Origin: Halomonas sp. 7T
GTDB taxonomy: Bacteria > Pseudomonadota > Gammaproteobacteria > Pseudomonadales > Halomonadaceae
Assembly: GCF_025643255.1 (NCBI RefSeq)
Contig: NZ_CP087112.1
Span: 2,790,001-2,854,000, forward strand
Direction: 5' to 3'
Length of the DNA: 64,000 nucleotides
Shown: piece after piece, positions 1 through 14,636 of the stretch
Layout of the letters: each line of letters starts with the position of its first letter
How positions within the stretch are numbered: position 1 is the first letter of the stretch
Notes under the pieces: generated by a model
Told to the model about the DNA's origin: nothing
What the model saw: the letters and a program-made list of their open reading frames with translations, nothing else
The model's database searches: none
Program-made: the position numbers and the translations under genes

Positions 1-972
1 AATTTTAAATGCCAGCGCCGCGAACGGTGCACTATCGTCTGCTTCACGCGTTGCAACCGTACCATCTTTGTCGTCCAACTCACCTTCGATTGCCTTAACT
101 TCAGTCGGAGAAGGCATATACTCGATAACACCGTCTAACACTGCCTGGACACCTTTGTTCTTAAAGGCAGAACCACAGGTAACCAGGACAATCTCATTAG
201 CCAGCGTACGCGCACGAAGACCCGCTTTGATTTCTTCAATGGTCAGCTCCCCACCTTCGAGGTACTTATCCATTAATTCATCAGAGCCTTCGGCGGCGGC
301 TTCAACCATCTGCTCGCGATACTCTTCAGCCTTCTCCTGCAGCTCAGCTGGAATATCAACAAGCTGGTAGTTCATACCCAGACTTTCCTCGTCCCACAGG
401 ATAGCTTTCATCTGGATAAGATCGATAACGCCTTTGAAATCTTCTTCCGTGCCCCAGTTAATCTGGATAGGCACAGCATTAGCATTCAAGCGCTCTTTAA
501 GCTGATCAACGACCATAAAGAAGTCTGCGCCGGTACGGTCCATCTTGTTGACGAACACCATGCGCGGAACTTCATACTTATTAGCCTGACGCCATACAGT
601 TTCAGTTTGCGGCTGAACGCCTGACGAGCCGCACAGTACAACAACTGCGCCATCAAGAACACGCAGAGAACGCTCGACTTCGATAGTGAAGTCAACGTGC
701 CCTGGGGTGTCGATGATATTGACACGGTGCTCAGGAAACTGCTTGTCCATGCCCTGCCAGAAACAGGTAGTCGCAGCAGAGGTAATGGTAATACCACGCT
801 CCTGCTCCTGCTCCATCCAGTCCATGGTAGCTGCACCGTCATGCACCTCACCTACTTTGTGGGAAAGGCCGGTATAAAAAAGCACACGCTCTGTTGTCGT
901 GGTTTTACCCGCGTCAACGTGAGCGACGATACCGATATTACGATAGCGATTTAGTGGAGTCTTGCGTGCCAC
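1..972 (-). CDS. fusA: Elongation factor G (5' part; 3' end lies outside the window)
   Basis: Translational GTPase that drives ribosomal translocation and, with RRF, ribosome recycling in the cytoplasm. The window holds the first 324 codons, covering the G domain. Visible motifs are the P-loop AHVDAGKTT (about residues 17-25), switch [10 protein letters not shown] (near residue 88) and NKMDRTG (near 141). The start is a GTG at 970-972 with a GGGAG ribosome-binding site at 980-984; there is no in-frame ATG at the expected N-terminus ([15 protein letters not shown]). It is the third gene of the str operon after rpsL and rpsG, 167 nt downstream of rpsG. In relatives tuf usually follows, but that would be outside this window. 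The reading frame is open to the left edge. Identity is certain; the truncation is only the window boundary. Confidence 0.98.
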   Translation of the reverse strand, partial: MARKTPLNRYRNIGIVAHVDAGKTTTTERVLFYTGLSHKVGEVHDGAATMDWMEQEQERGITITSAATTCFWQGMDKQFPEHRVNIIDTPGHVDFTIEVERSLRVLDGAVVVLCGSSGVQPQTETVWRQANKYEVPRMVFVNKMDRTGADFFMVVDQLKERLNANAVPIQINWGTEEDFKGVIDLIQMKAILWDEESLGMNYQLVDIPAELQEKAEEYREQMVEAAAEGSDELMDKYLEGGELTIEEIKAGLRARTLANEIVLVTCGSAFKNKGVQAVLDGVIEYMPSPTEVKAIEGELDDKDGTVATREADDSAPFAALAFKI

Positions 973-1139
973 GGTGAAACTCCCGTTAGTTGGCGATGCT
1001 CGTTAATCCAGCGGTGCGCTTCCTGCCCATGCCGCCGCTGCCATCGGCAACGATAGCAGCGGTGTGTTGCAGCCAGGCGATAAAACATGTTAACGCAGCG
1101 CAACCGGCAGAAAGAAACACAAACTTAGAGACGCCGAGC

Positions 1140-1610
1140 TTAGAAGCGATAGTGAGAGAAGGCCTTGTTGGCTTCTGCCATGCGGTGCACGTCTTCACGC
1201 TTCTTAACAGCAGAGCCTTTACCTTCAGCGGCATCCAGCATTTCACCCGCTAGGCGCTGAACCATCGTTTTTTCACCGCGACGACGCGCTGCGTCAACCA
1301 GCCAGCGCATTGCTAGCGCCTGGCGGCGTGACGGACGAACTTCAACCGGCACCTGATAGGTCGCACCACCTACGCGGCGCGACTTGACTTCGACCATCGG
1401 CTGGATAGTTTCCAGCGCCTTGTCGAAAATCTCCAGCGGCTCTTCATTACTACGCTCGGCAACCTTGTCCAACGCACCATAAACGATGCGCTCAGCTATG
1501 GACTTCTTGCCGCTGATCATCAGGTGGTTCATGAACTTCGCCAGACGCTCACTTCCGAACTTAGGATCCGGCAGGATTTCGCGTTTAGCTACAACTCTTC
1601 TTCTAGGCAT
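1140..1610 (-). CDS. rpsG: 30S ribosomal protein S7
   Basis: Primary binding protein of the 16S rRNA 3' major domain, needed for head assembly and contacting the E-site tRNA. The 156-residue length and the N-terminus [20 protein letters not shown] are standard for bacterial S7; the central [16 protein letters not shown] segment and the C-terminal [11 protein letters not shown] are typical. It is the second gene of the str operon, 142 nt after rpsL. In E. coli S7 represses its own operon by binding the rpsL-rpsG intercistronic RNA, so the same control is plausible here, but the 142-nt spacer was not shown to fold like the E. coli site. Confidence 0.98.
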   Translation of the reverse strand: MPRRRVVAKREILPDPKFGSERLAKFMNHLMISGKKSIAERIVYGALDKVAERSNEEPLEIFDKALETIQPMVEVKSRRVGGATYQVPVEVRPSRRQALAMRWLVDAARRRGEKTMVQRLAGEMLDAAEGKGSAVKKREDVHRMAEANKAFSHYRF

Positions 1611-1752
1611 GATAAGCCCTCAATTAAGGATCCTTCAGGTAAACCCGGAACTCTCGCACTTAAAGTGCTGCCCGACCTTACTCTTATCAGACCGTCATAT
1701 TCGCATTAAAGGTAACAACGCATTTACATCATGCGCTACGGATCAAGACGCC

Positions 1753-2127
1753 TTAGGACTTAGGACGCTTGGTACCGTACTTAGAACGACCCTGCTTACG
1801 ATTCTGAACGCCAGAGGTGTCAAGGGCGCCACGAACGGTGTGATAACGCACACCTGGCAAATCCTTTACACGACCGCCGCGAATCAGAACAACAGAGTGC
1901 TCCTGGAGGTTGTGACCTTCACCACCGATGTAAGAAGAGACTTCGAAACCGTTGGTAAGGCGCACACGGCAAACCTTACGCAGGGCCGAGTTCGGCTTCT
2001 TCGGGGTAGTAGTATAAACGCGCGTACAAACGCCACGCTTTTGCGGGCATGCCTGAAGCGCAGGCACGTCACTTTTAGTGACGGGGCGCTTGCGCGGCTT
2101 ACGCACTAGCTGATTAATCGTTGCCAT
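1753..2127 (-). CDS. rpsL: 30S ribosomal protein S12
   Basis: Small-subunit protein at the decoding centre that controls translational accuracy. It has 124 residues, the usual length. The streptomycin-relevant segments [12 protein letters not shown] and [14 protein letters not shown] carry the wild-type lysines (E. coli K42/K43 and K87/K88 region), so no classical rpsL streptomycin-resistance substitution is visible. It is the first gene of the str operon (rpsL-rpsG-fusA), with its own sigma70-type promoter at 2218-2247 and a structured leader at 2157-2213. The GGAG sequence upstream lies rather far (about 13 nt) from the ATG, so initiation may depend on the leader structure. Confidence 0.98.
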   Translation of the reverse strand: MATINQLVRKPRKRPVTKSDVPALQACPQKRGVCTRVYTTTPKKPNSALRKVCRVRLTNGFEVSSYIGGEGHNLQEHSVVLIRGGRVKDLPGVRYHTVRGALDTSGVQNRKQGRSKYGTKRPKS

Positions 2128-2156
2128 GGTGTTTAGCTGACTCCAATGGTTGCCTT

Positions 2157-2213
2157 AGCCTTTAACAAGTACTAGCAGCGGGTGCGGGCGCACCCGCCCC
2201 ACTGTTAAAGGCT
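2157..2213 (-). promoter_or_regulatory. Structured 5' leader of the str operon (nested perfect hairpins)
   Basis: Two nested perfect inverted repeats: outer arms AGCCTTTAACA / TGTTAAAGGCT (11 bp, 2203-2213 and 2157-2167 in transcript order) and an inner GCGGGTGC / GCACCCGC stem (2178-2185 and 2190-2197) with a 4-nt loop. The predicted start of the promoter at 2218-2247 is near 2211, so the extreme 5' end of the mRNA would be paired. No U-tract follows, so it is not an intrinsic terminator. It may stabilise the mRNA or regulate it; the function is inferred. Confidence 0.6.
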
Positions 2214-2217
2214 GCGC

Positions 2218-2247
2218 ATTCTAAAGGCTGACCCTAGGTGCCGTCAA
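2218..2247 (-). promoter_or_regulatory. Sigma70-type promoter of rpsL-rpsG-fusA
   Basis: On the minus strand, TTGACG (2242-2247) and TAGAAT (2218-2223) are separated by 18 nt. Both hexamers match the consensus in 5 of 6 positions. The promoter lies between rpoC and rpsL, directly after the hairpin at 2248-2275, so the str operon need not depend on read-through from rpoBC. Confidence 0.75.
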
Positions 2248-2275
2248 GTCTTGCTGGCGGATTCGCCAGTAAGAC
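2248..2275 (-). terminator. Hairpin downstream of rpoC
   Basis: A 12-bp stem with one wobble and a 4-nt loop (GTCTTACTGGCG-AATC-CGCCAGCAAGAC on the minus strand) about 50 nt after the rpoC stop codon. No U-run follows: the next bases are TTGACG, the -35 hexamer of the rpsL promoter. It could be a weak or factor-assisted terminator, or a 3'-end protecting stem for rpoC mRNA. Confidence 0.5.
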
Positions 2276-2323
2276 CGTGCCATTTGGGTCAGCCACTCGT
2301 TTTAACTCGTTGCCTACCGGTGA

Positions 2324-6538
<4,215 letters not shown>

Positions 6539-6548
6539 GGAACGGCTC

Positions 6549-9500
6549 CTAGCTCTCTAACTCGATATCGATGCCCAGCGAGCGGATTTCCTTCACGAGT
6601 ACGTTGAAGGATTCCGGCATGCCTGCCTGCATGGTGTGGTCGCCATCCACGATGTTTTTATACATCTTGGTGCGGCCTTCAACGTCATCCGATTTGACAG
6701 TGAGCATCTCTTGCAGCGTATAGGCTGCACCGTAGGCTTCTAGCGCCCACACTTCCATCTCACCGAAGCGCTGACCACCGAACTGCGCCTTACCACCCAA
6801 GGGCTGCTGAGTTACCAGCGAGTAAGAGCCGGTAGAACGCGCGTGCATCTTATCGTCTACCAAGTGGTTGAGCTTCAGCATGTACATGTAGCCAACGGTG
6901 ACGGGGCGGTCAAACGCATCGCCCGTACGGCCATCATACAGTGCCATTTGGCCCGACTCGGGAATGTCCGCAAGCTTCAGCAAGTGTTTGATTTCGTGCT
7001 CTTTAGCACCGTCAAACACAGGCGTGGCCATCGGCACACCACCCTTGAGGTTTTTCGCCAGCGCAATGACTTCATCATCGCTAAGCGAATCAATATCCTC
7101 AACACGGCTACCCGGCGTATTGTAAATCTGGCCCAGGAAGTCACGGATCTCAGCCACCTGCTGGCCGCGCGCATCGCGCAGCATCGCTTCAATCTTCATG
7201 CCTAAACCACGTGCCGCCATGCCCAGGTGGGTTTCCAGGATCTGACCGACGTTCATACGCGATGGTACGCCCAGCGGGTTTAGCACCACATCAACCGGCT
7301 CGCCCTTCTCATCAAACGGCATGTCTTCGATAGGCATAATCGCGGAGATAACACCTTTGTTACCGTGACGACCGGCCATCTTGTCACCGGGCTGAATGCG
7401 ACGCTTCACCGCCATGTAGACTTTGACGATTTTCAGCACGCCCGGCGCGAGATCGTCGCCCTGGGTTAGCTTGCGCTTCTTATCTTCAAAGCGCTCGTCC
7501 ATCTCTTTACGACGGTTCTCGAGCTGCTCATCGGCCTGGGCCAGCAGTTCGTTGTAGGCTTCATCCTGCATGCGCAGTTTGAACCACTGCTGACGCGGCA
7601 GCTCGTCGAGGTAATCCTCGTCCAGCAGGTCGCCTTTCTTAAGGTTCGGGCCGCCGTTGACTGTCTGGCCTTCCAGCGTACGCTTGAGGCGCTCAAAGGT
7701 AGCGTCTTCTGCAATACGATACGTTTCTTGCAGATCCTTACGCACCTCATCCAGCTGCATCTGCTCGATGGCCAAAGCACGGGAGTCTTTCTCAACGCCG
7801 TCACGAGTAAACACCTGAACGTCGATAACCGTACCTTTCATGCCCGTCGGGGCACGCAGGGAAGTATCTTTAACGTCAGACGCTTTCTCACCGAAGATGG
7901 CACGCAGCAGCTTCTCTTCTGGTGTCAGCTGGGTTTCGCCTTTGGGCGTTACCTTACCCACCAGAATGTCGCCGGGGCCTACTTCAGCACCGATGTAAAC
8001 AACGCCCGCCTCGTCCAATTTACCCAGCGCGGATTCACCGACGTTGGGAATATCAGACGTAATCTCTTCCGGGCCTAGCTTGGTGTCGCGAGACACACAG
8101 GTCAGTTCCTGAATGTGAATCGTGGTGAAACGGTCTTCTTGAACAACCCGCTCTGACAGCAGGATGGAGTCCTCGAAGTTGTAGCCGTTCCAGGGCATGA
8201 ACGCGATGCGCATGTTCTGGCCAAGGGCCAAGTCACCCATATCAACAGACGGACCATCGGCAAGAATATCGCCGCGGGCTACGTTGTCACCAGGGCGCAC
8301 GATGGGGCGCTGGTTCATACAGGTGTTCTGGTTAGAGCGGGTGTATTTGGTCAGGTTGTAGATATCAACACCGGCTTCACCGCCGATGATTTCATCTTCA
8401 TGAACCCGAACAACGACACGACGCGCATCAACGGAGTCGATTACACCGCCGCGCGTCGCGACGGCACAAACGCCGGAGTCGCGGGCAACGAAGCGCTCCA
8501 TACCGGTACCCACTAGCGGCTTATCAGCACGCAAGGTGGGAACCGCCTGACGCTGCATGTTCGCACCCATCAAGGCGCGGTTAGCATCATCGTGCTCTAG
8601 GAACGGAATCAACGCGGCCGCTACCGAGACTACCTGACGTGGCGACACGTCCATTAGCGTCACTTGCTCAGGACGCATAAAGGTCGTTTCACCACGGTGG
8701 CGTACCTGCACCAAGTCATCGCTTAGCTTGTTAGACTCATCGACCGCAGCAGATGCCTGGGCGATAACAAAGTCGCCCTCTTCGATCGCTGACAGGTGCA
8801 CGATATCGTCTGTCACCTGGCCCGCATTCACCTTACGGTAAGGCGTTTCTAGGAAGCCGTAGCTGTTGGTGTGACTGTACGTTGCCAGTGAGTTGATCAG
8901 ACCGATGTTCGGACCTTCCGGCGTTTCGATCGGGCACAGACGGCCATAGTGCGTGGCGTGTACGTCACGTACTTCGAAGCCAGCACGCTCACGGGTCAAA
9001 CCACCCGGGCCGAGTGCAGAAACACGACGCTTGTGGGTCACCTCGGAAAGCGGGTTGTTCTGATCCATAAACTGTGAAAGCTGGCTGGAACCGAAGAACT
9101 CTTTCACCGCCGCCGCAACCGGCTTGGCGTTGATTAAGTCTTGGGGCATCAGGCCTTCGCTTTCCGCCATGGAAAGACGCTCTTTCACTGCGCGCTCAAC
9201 GCGCACCAAACCAACGCGGAACTGGTTTTCCGCCATTTCGCCTACGCAGCGAATACGACGGTTACCCAGGTGATCGATATCGTCCACGTCGCCGAAGCCG
9301 TTACGAATATTGATCAGCTCGCGCAGCACATCCAGAATGTCTTTGCGATCCAGAACGCCAGAGCCTGTGTCGGTGTCCCGACGCAGACGACGGTTGAACT
9401 TCATCCGGCCAACGCCCGATAAGTCGTAGCGATCTTCACTGAAGAATAAATTGTTGAACAGCGTCTCAGCAGCCTCTTTAGTAGGCGGCTCACCAGGACG

Positions 9501-10625
9501 CATCATGCGGTAAATTTCCACCAAGGCTTCAAGCGCGGAGTTTGTTGCATCCAGCTTTAGCGTATCGGAAATAAACGAACCGCAGTCCAGATCATTGGTA
9601 TAGAGCGTTTCGATATCAGTGATACCGCCCTGCGCCATACGCTCAAGGACTTCCGGAGTGATCTCGGTGTTACACGGGCAGATCAATTCGCCGGTTTTGG
9701 TGTCAATCTGATCTTTTGCCAGCGTTTTACCGAACAGGTACTCCATCGGCACTTCCAGACGCTCAAGGCCAGCTTTTTCAAGCTGACGAATATGCTTCTG
9801 GGTAATCCGACGCCCCTCTTCAACAATAACTTCGCCTTCGCCATCTTTGATGTCAAAGGTCGCGGTTTCACCGCGCAGGCGTGAAGGTACCAGCTCTACA
9901 AAGAAGCCAGTTTTCTCGATATGGAAGACGCTGGTTTCAAAGAACTCGCTAAGGATCTCTTCGGTGCTCATTCCCAACGCACGCATCAGTACCGAGGCCG
10001 GCAGTTTGCGGCGACGGTCAATACGTACAAAGACGTTGTCTTTGGGGTCGAACTCGAAGTCTAACCAGGAGCCACGGTAAGGAATAACCCGTGCAGAATA
10101 GAGCAACTTACCAGAGGAGTGGCTCTTGCCTTTGTCATGATCGAAGAACACACCGGGCGAACGGTGGAGCTGGGAAACGATAACCCGCTCAGTACCATTG
10201 ATAACAAAGGTACCGTTCTCGGTCATCAGGGGGATTTCCCCCATGTAGACTTCCTGCTCTTTAATATCCTTGATTGCCTTGTTCGAGGAGTCGCGATCAT
10301 AAATGATCAAGCGAACCTTGACGCGCAGCGGAGCGGAATAGGTCACGCCACGCAGCTGACACTCCTTCACATCGAACGCCGGCGTACCAAAACGGTAGCT
10401 GACATATTCCAGCGCCGCATTACCGGAGAAACTTTCAATCGGGAACACGGACTTAAACGCCGCGTGCAGGCCGATTTCGTGACGCTCGTCAGGCGAACGA
10501 TCCTGCTGGAGAAAGTCGTAGTAGGAATCAAGCTGGATGGCCAGCAAGTAAGGCACATCCATCACTTGGGGCAGTTTGCCGAAATCCTTGCGGATGCGTT
10601 TTTTCTCAGTATATGAGTAAGCCAT
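6549..10625 (-). CDS. rpoB: DNA-directed RNA polymerase subunit beta
   Basis: Second catalytic subunit of RNA polymerase, 1358 residues. The rifampicin region reads [20 protein letters not shown], then [20 protein letters not shown], which is wild type at the residues equivalent to E. coli Q513, D516, H526 and S531, so rifampicin sensitivity is predicted. The C-terminal [20 protein letters not shown] segment is present. It lies downstream of rplL across a 355-nt spacer containing an attenuator-type terminator at 10906-10940, the arrangement that in E. coli lowers rpoBC transcription relative to the ribosomal genes. rpoC follows after 10 nt. Confidence 0.99.
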   Translation of the reverse strand: MAYSYTEKKRIRKDFGKLPQVMDVPYLLAIQLDSYYDFLQQDRSPDERHEIGLHAAFKSVFPIESFSGNAALEYVSYRFGTPAFDVKECQLRGVTYSAPLRVKVRLIIYDRDSSNKAIKDIKEQEVYMGEIPLMTENGTFVINGTERVIVSQLHRSPGVFFDHDKGKSHSSGKLLYSARVIPYRGSWLDFEFDPKDNVFVRIDRRRKLPASVLMRALGMSTEEILSEFFETSVFHIEKTGFFVELVPSRLRGETATFDIKDGEGEVIVEEGRRITQKHIRQLEKAGLERLEVPMEYLFGKTLAKDQIDTKTGELICPCNTEITPEVLERMAQGGITDIETLYTNDLDCGSFISDTLKLDATNSALEALVEIYRMMRPGEPPTKEAAETLFNNLFFSEDRYDLSGVGRMKFNRRLRRDTDTGSGVLDRKDILDVLRELINIRNGFGDVDDIDHLGNRRIRCVGEMAENQFRVGLVRVERAVKERLSMAESEGLMPQDLINAKPVAAAVKEFFGSSQLSQFMDQNNPLSEVTHKRRVSALGPGGLTRERAGFEVRDVHATHYGRLCPIETPEGPNIGLINSLATYSHTNSYGFLETPYRKVNAGQVTDDIVHLSAIEEGDFVIAQASAAVDESNKLSDDLVQVRHRGETTFMRPEQVTLMDVSPRQVVSVAAALIPFLEHDDANRALMGANMQRQAVPTLRADKPLVGTGMERFVARDSGVCAVATRGGVIDSVDARRVVVRVHEDEIIGGEAGVDIYNLTKYTRSNQNTCMNQRPIVRPGDNVARGDILADGPSVDMGDLALGQNMRIAFMPWNGYNFEDSILLSERVVQEDRFTTIHIQELTCVSRDTKLGPEEITSDIPNVGESALGKLDEAGVVYIGAEVGPGDILVGKVTPKGETQLTPEEKLLRAIFGEKASDVKDTSLRAPTGMKGTVIDVQVFTRDGVEKDSRALAIEQMQLDEVRKDLQETYRIAEDATFERLKRTLEGQTVNGGPNLKKGDLLDEDYLDELPRQQWFKLRMQDEAYNELLAQADEQLENRRKEMDERFEDKKRKLTQGDDLAPGVLKIVKVYMAVKRRIQPGDKMAGRHGNKGVISAIMPIEDMPFDEKGEPVDVVLNPLGVPSRMNVGQILETHLGMAARGLGMKIEAMLRDARGQQVAEIRDFLGQIYNTPGSRVEDIDSLSDDEVIALAKNLKGGVPMATPVFDGAKEHEIKHLLKLADIPESGQMALYDGRTGDAFDRPVTVGYMYMLKLNHLVDDKMHARSTGSYSLVTQQPLGGKAQFGGQRFGEMEVWALEAYGAAYTLQEMLTVKSDDVEGRTKMYKNIVDGDHTMQAGMPESFNVLVKEIRSLGIDIELES

Positions 10626-10768
10626 CTGTATTCCCCAGCTTGTTCACCATGGGTGACCGATGCGTGGTCATCTGCCCCGCGGGCGTTTCAGACGCAGACA
10701 GCAAGCTCCTAAATCGGTAGCTCGCCGTCAAAAATCTTGATAGATAACAGTGTTACAGTAGTGCTGTT

Positions 10769-10828
10769 CACGCTTCGCTATCGCTTACGCTTACCATCAC
10801 TCGCGCTTCACAACTTACGCTTCACAAC
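10769..10828. repeat. CGCTT-rich direct-repeat tract in the rplL-rpoB spacer
   Basis: Five copies of CGCTT occur between 10771 and 10822, including an exact 11-bp direct repeat CGCTTCACAAC at 10804-10814 and 10818-10828 (period 14). It lies in non-coding sequence between the attenuator and rpoB. The rest of the spacer (10626-10768) holds no gene and no promoter I could support. Confidence 0.5.
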
Positions 10829-10905
10829 AACGGTCTTACTGTGTTCGCTGCTATTTCGCAGCGTTTCTGTTAGTGCTGCACTGCGCGAGCAGTACATTAC
10901 AACAG

Positions 10906-10940
10906 AAAAAGGCCGACAGCGGGATATCCCGCCGCCAGCC
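10906..10940 (-). terminator. Attenuator / intrinsic terminator between rplL and rpoB
   Basis: On the minus strand a 15-bp stem is built on the perfect core GCGGGAT/ATCCCGC (10918-10931) and continued by a G-U-containing outer stem, closed by GGCC and followed at once by five U (10906-10910). It lies 40 nt after the rplL stop. A partial terminator at this position is known in E. coli, where it sets the ratio of ribosomal protein to RNA polymerase mRNA. Confidence 0.85.
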
Positions 10941-10980
10941 GTGGAAGCTTACGCAGCGCGTAAAGCCGTCCGCACAAGAA

Positions 10981-11352
10981 TTACTTGAGCTCGACGCTTG
11001 CGCCCGCTTCTTCCAGCTTAGTCTTAGCTGCTTCAGCGTCTTCTTTAGACATTGCTTCTTTGATGGTCGCTGGCGCGCCGTCAACGGCACCCTTGGCTTC
11101 TTTCAGGCCAAGACCGGTGATTTCGCGAACCGCTTTGATGACGTTAACTTTCTTGTCACCAGCAGAGGTCAGAACCAGGTCAAACTCAGTCTGCTCTTCA
11201 GCAGCTGCTTCGCCGCCGCCAGCCGGGCCAGCCATAACGGCTGCCGCTGCAGAAACGCCGAATTTCTCTTCCATCGCTTCGATCAGCTCGACAACTTCCA
11301 TTACGGACATGTCGGCTACAGCATTGATGATATCGTCTTTGGTCAGTGCCAT
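10981..11352 (-). CDS. rplL: 50S ribosomal protein L7/L12
   Basis: Acidic stalk protein of the large subunit, present in several copies and recruiting translational GTPases. It has 123 residues: an N-terminal dimerisation helix region ([20 protein letters not shown]), an Ala/Gly-rich hinge (about residues 35-52) and a C-terminal domain with [21 protein letters not shown] chose the ATG at 11350-11352 because it gives the canonical N-terminus and has an AGGA site upstream; an in-frame ATG 18 codons earlier adds sequence not found in L7/L12. It lies 97 nt after rplJ and precedes the rpoB attenuator. Confidence 0.98.
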   Translation of the reverse strand: MALTKDDIINAVADMSVMEVVELIEAMEEKFGVSAAAAVMAGPAGGGEAAAEEQTEFDLVLTSAGDKKVNVIKAVREITGLGLKEAKGAVDGAPATIKEAMSKEDAEAAKTKLEEAGASVELK

Positions 11353-11449
11353 TGTTTCATTCCTAACTTTGCGGGAGGCTCGGTCTACCGAGCGCTCGGG
11401 GTTCATTGCTTGATTCGAGCAACATTATGCTGCCGACAAAAAGATCTGC

Positions 11450-11953
11450 TTATGCAGCTTCTTCTTGTTTCTGGTCGCGCAGGGCGGCCAGAGTACGAAC
11501 CAGCTTGCCAGCGGAAGCTTCTTTCATTACCGACATCAACTTAGCAATTGCTTCGTCGTAAGTCGGCAGGGTTGCCAGACGGTCGATGTCAGCAGCCGGA
11601 ATCAGCTCACCTTCGTAGGCCAACGCCTTCACTTCGAAGTTCTGATCTTGCTTTGCGAACTCTTTGAACAGACGGGCAGCAGCGCCCGGATGCTCAGTAG
11701 AGAAAGCCAGCAGAGTAGGACCAACAAAGCTCTCGTTCAGACACTCCCACTGAGTACCTTCGAGGGCGCGGCGTGCCAGCGTGTTACGAACAACACGAAT
11801 CTGGACGCCATTCTCACGCGCTTGCTTACGCAGATCGGTCATTTTACCGACCGTTACGCCGCGAGAATCGGCAACTACGACGGAGAGTGCGCCTTTGGCC
11901 GACTCACTGACCTCGGCAACAATCGCTTTCTTGCCTTCAAGTGCTAGTGGCAC
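11450..11953 (-). CDS. rplJ: 50S ribosomal protein L10
   Basis: Base of the ribosomal stalk; it anchors L7/L12 dimers to 23S rRNA through its C-terminal helix. The 167 residues start at the GTG at 11951-11953, which has an ideal AAGGAG eight nt upstream and gives the family N-terminus [14 protein letters not shown]. An upstream in-frame codon at 12004 would add 17 unrelated residues. The L10(L12)4 complex is known to repress its own translation by binding the leader found at about 12097-12175. It is co-transcribed with rplL. Confidence 0.97.
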   Translation of the reverse strand: MPLALEGKKAIVAEVSESAKGALSVVVADSRGVTVGKMTDLRKQARENGVQIRVVRNTLARRALEGTQWECLNESFVGPTLLAFSTEHPGAAARLFKEFAKQDQNFEVKALAYEGELIPAADIDRLATLPTYDEAIAKLMSVMKEASAGKLVRTLAALRDQKQEEAA

Positions 11954-12096
11954 AGTGATCACTCCTTCGTGCCGGAACCCACAACAGGCTCCGGTGGTTA
12001 CCATCTCTTCCAGGCTACTAGTTGCTTAGCTTGGAAGCCTTAGGGGATGGTGCACACCAGAAAGCGGTTAGCTAAAAAGCGTTAACCCACTGGCGG

Positions 12097-12175
12097 CCAC
12101 ACCATCTGCGCAGGCGCTGTTAAGGCAATTAAGCCGCGCTAAACAACTGCGCGGCACCTGCGGTCTTTGACGATG
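12097..12175 (-). promoter_or_regulatory. L10 leader (autoregulatory mRNA element ahead of rplJ)
   Basis: On the minus strand the conserved gammaproteobacterial L10-leader words occur in order: AAAGACCGCAGGTG, a CCGCGC/GCGCGG stem, then CCTGCGCAGATGGTG. CGCAGG pairs with CCTGCG to close the element. This matches the L10(L12)4 binding site known from E. coli. The 314-nt spacer from rplA to rplJ also holds a CCCCGTT/AACGGGG hairpin (12176-12202) just upstream of this element. No gene and no convincing promoter were seen there. Confidence 0.85.
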
Positions 12176-12267
12176 CCCCGTTGGGCTTAAACCTAAACGG
12201 GGGACCGCAAAGTTTTTGCTCGACTCTTACTCAAACCGATTACTACCAAAACCTATCAACGACTCGC

Positions 12268-12960
12268 TTATACCAGCGCAGAGTGGTCGATGGTCAAACC
12301 CGGGCCCATGGTAGTGGACAGGGTAACTTTCTTGAAGTAAATGCCTTTAGAGGAACTCGGCTTGAGCCTCTTAAGGTCAGCAACTAACGCTTCCAGGTTG
12401 CCCTGAACGGCGGTTGCCTCAAAATCAACCTTACCCAGCGTGGTGTGGATAATGCCGTTTTTGTCGGTACGGAAACGCACCTGACCTGCTTTGGCATTTT
12501 TAACCGCCGTCGCCACGTCAGGCGTTACGGTGCCAACTTTCGGGTTCGGCATCAGGCCGCGCGGACCCAGGATCTGGCCCAGCTGACCCACAACGCGCAT
12601 CGCATCCGGAGAAGCGATAACGACGTCAAAGTCCATCACGCCTTTCTTGACTTGCTCAGCCAGCTCTTCCATACCCACGATGTCAGCGCCTGCTTCTTTA
12701 GCAGCGTCGGCGTTTGCACCCTGGGTGAAGACCGCTACGCGTACGTCTTTGCCAGTACCGTTAGGCATAACGGTGGCGCCACGTACAACTTGGTCAGATT
12801 TACGCGGGTCAACGCCAAGGTTGATCGCAACATCGAGAGACTCTTTGAACTTAACAGTCGACAGCTCAGAAAGCAGCGCAACAGCTTCTTCCAGAGAGTA
12901 TGCTTTGTTCGTGTCTACTTTCTCGCGAATAACTTTCGCGCGCTTAGACAATTTAGCCAT
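12268..12960 (-). CDS. rplA: 50S ribosomal protein L1
   Basis: L1-stalk protein that binds 23S rRNA and helps release E-site tRNA; in E. coli it also represses translation of the rplK-rplA mRNA. The 230-residue length is typical. The signature region [20 protein letters not shown] and the C-terminal [20 protein letters not shown] are intact. It starts 2 nt after the rplK stop, so the two genes are tightly coupled. The leader of rplJ follows. Confidence 0.98.
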   Translation of the reverse strand: MAKLSKRAKVIREKVDTNKAYSLEEAVALLSELSTVKFKESLDVAINLGVDPRKSDQVVRGATVMPNGTGKDVRVAVFTQGANADAAKEAGADIVGMEELAEQVKKGVMDFDVVIASPDAMRVVGQLGQILGPRGLMPNPKVGTVTPDVATAVKNAKAGQVRFRTDKNGIIHTTLGKVDFEATAVQGNLEALVADLKRLKPSSSKGIYFKKVTLSTTMGPGLTIDHSALV

Positions 12961-12962
12961 GA

Positions 12963-13394
12963 TCAGAGACCCTCCACGTTTAAGCCCATGCTACGAGCGC
13001 TACCAGCAATGGTGCGCACCGCGGCATCGAGATTAGCAGCCGTCATATCCGGCTCTTTGGTCTTGGCGATCTCTTCAAGCTGCTCGCGGGTCACGGTGCC
13101 GACCTTCTTCTTGTTCGGCTCACCAGAACCTGACTTGATGCCCGCTGCTTTTTTCAGCAGTACGGCAGCAGGCGGCGTCTTGGTGACGAACGTGAAGCTG
13201 CGGTCAGAATAAACAGTGATCACGACAGGCGTCGGCAGGCCCGGCTCAATTTCTTGAGTCGCTGCGTTAAACGCCTTACAGAATTCCATGATATTCACGC
13301 CGTGCTGGCCCAGTGCGGGGCCTACGGGCGGACTCGGATTGGCTTTACCTGCAGCAACCTGCAGTTTGATATAAGCCTGTACTTTCTTGGCCAT
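12963..13394 (-). CDS. rplK: 50S ribosomal protein L11
   Basis: Protein of the GTPase-associated centre that binds 23S rRNA and is needed for stringent-factor activation. It has 143 residues with the N-terminal [31 protein letters not shown] block containing the thiopeptide-contacting prolines (about residues 20-25). It is the first gene of the rplK-rplA pair, 123 nt after nusG. That spacer carries a hairpin at 13476-13502; a TATAAG -10-like hexamer at 13440-13445 has no good -35, so I do not call a promoter. Confidence 0.98.
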   Translation of the reverse strand: MAKKVQAYIKLQVAAGKANPSPPVGPALGQHGVNIMEFCKAFNAATQEIEPGLPTPVVITVYSDRSFTFVTKTPPAAVLLKKAAGIKSGSGEPNKKKVGTVTREQLEEIAKTKEPDMTAANLDAAVRTIAGSARSMGLNVEGL

Positions 13395-13475
13395 GGTAAA
13401 TACTCCAGTTGGGTAGTAGCGCCTCTCGGCTCCCCGGTACTTATAAAGCAGCGATTGGCCGCTTCACATAATGCA

Positions 13476-13502
13476 GGGATGGCGTGCAGTGCATACCATC
13501 CC
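13476..13502 (-). other. Hairpin between nusG and rplK
   Basis: GGGATGG and CCATCCC (7 bp) enclose a further GTGC/GCAT pairing, with a 3-nt loop. It lies about 16 nt after the nusG stop and lacks a U-tract, so it is more likely an RNA-processing or stability element than a full terminator. Confidence 0.4.
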
Positions 13503-13517
13503 GCCACTTAATTCGGT

Positions 13518-14051
13518 TTACTCTTTCTCTACCTGTGAGAACTCAAGCTCAACAGGCGTTGCACGCCCGAAGATTAGTACGCTGACCTGCAGACGGCTCT
13601 TGTCGTAATTTACCTCTTCAACAACCCCATTGAAGTCGGCAAAAGGCCCGTCGATAACGCGAACCGACTGACCCGGCTCAAACATTGTTTTAGGCCGCGG
13701 CTTATCAGTGCCGTCTTTCACGCGACGAAGGATTGCTTCAGCTTCGCGGGTAGTGATAGCAGCTGGCTTCTCTTTCGTTCCACCAATGAACCCCATCACA
13801 CGAGGCGTTTCGTTAACGAGATGCCACGTTTCGTCTGCCATCTCCATTTCGACCAGCACATAGCCGGGATAAAACTTGCGCTCACTCTTGCGGCGCTTTC
13901 CGTCGCGAACTTCAACCACTTCTTCCGTCGGCACTAAGATTTCACCAAAGCGATCTTCCATGCCATACATCTTCACGCGCTCAATCAGCGAACGCATGAC
14001 ATGCTTCTCAAAGCCGGAATAGGCGTGGACGACGTACCAACGTTTGGACAT
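13518..14051 (-). CDS. nusG: Transcription termination/antitermination factor NusG
   Basis: Binds the RNA polymerase clamp through its NGN domain and links transcription to Rho or to ribosomal S10 through its C-terminal KOW domain. It has 177 residues. The NGN domain starts [21 protein letters not shown] and includes [10 protein letters not shown]; the KOW motif is [19 protein letters not shown] (about residues 121-139). The ATG at 14049-14051 is preceded by AGGAG and gives the exact family N-terminus; an earlier in-frame codon would add 20 residues overlapping secE. It lies 8 nt after secE. Confidence 0.98.
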   Translation of the reverse strand: MSKRWYVVHAYSGFEKHVMRSLIERVKMYGMEDRFGEILVPTEEVVEVRDGKRRKSERKFYPGYVLVEMEMADETWHLVNETPRVMGFIGGTKEKPAAITTREAEAILRRVKDGTDKPRPKTMFEPGQSVRVIDGPFADFNGVVEEVNYDKSRLQVSVLIFGRATPVELEFSQVEKE

Positions 14052-14059
14052 GAATGCTC

Positions 14060-14443
14060 CTAACCAATGACGCCGGACATTGCCCAGCCAAGAAGAGTAT
14101 CGATCAACCACAGCATCAACCCGACCACTAGCACCGCGACCAGCACAATAGCGGTAGTCTGAACGGTTTCAGGACGGGTTGGCCATACAACGCGCTGAAT
14201 CTCTTTCTTGGCGCTTACGGCAAGCTCTACCAAATCACGACCCTTTGTTGTAGTCAGCGCAATCAAACCCGCAACCACACAAAGCACCACCACACCTAAG
14301 ACGCGGTAGAGAAGGCCAATATCAGCAAAATAGGTATTACCAACGACGGCAACGACAAGTAGCGCCACAACCGCTGCCCACTTGAGCCCGTCATGACGCG
14401 ACTGTTGCACCTCTGCGCCATGTTTTAAAGAACTAGGCTTCAT
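14060..14443 (-). CDS. secE: Preprotein translocase subunit SecE
   Basis: Small essential subunit of the SecYEG channel in the inner membrane. It has 127 residues with three hydrophobic segments (about residues 22-39, 44-63 and 95-119) and the conserved cytoplasmic amphipathic stretch [20 protein letters not shown] before the last helix. I chose the ATG at 14441-14443, with GGGAG ten nt upstream. A longer reading frame back to 14545 would run through tRNA-Trp and is rejected. It is co-transcribed with tRNA-Trp upstream and nusG downstream. Confidence 0.95.
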   Translation of the reverse strand: MKPSSLKHGAEVQQSRHDGLKWAAVVALLVVAVVGNTYFADIGLLYRVLGVVVLCVVAGLIALTTTKGRDLVELAVSAKKEIQRVVWPTRPETVQTTAIVLVAVLVVGLMLWLIDTLLGWAMSGVIG

Positions 14444-14515
14444 AAAAACGAGACTCCCAAGGGTGCAGCGAGCGACAAAGGAATTCTTGAAAAGACATAC
14501 CAACCTGGGGAAGGT

Positions 14516-14591
<76 letters not shown>

Positions 14592-14636
14592 GTATCGTCA
14601 TATGCGCAAACAATCGCCTACGCAATAGCGGGCGTC

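Noticed and set aside
1486..2109. 207-codon open frame opposite rpsG and rpsL
   Set aside because: It is the antisense of two ribosomal protein genes and carries no recognisable domain or start site; a coding shadow.
12445..13212. 255-codon open frame opposite rplA and rplK
   Set aside because: Antisense shadow of conserved ribosomal genes; no ribosome-binding site and no domain.
13440..13468. Promoter of rplK-rplA
   Set aside because: TATAAG is a fair -10, but the hexamer at 17 nt (TGTGAA) matches the -35 consensus in only two positions.
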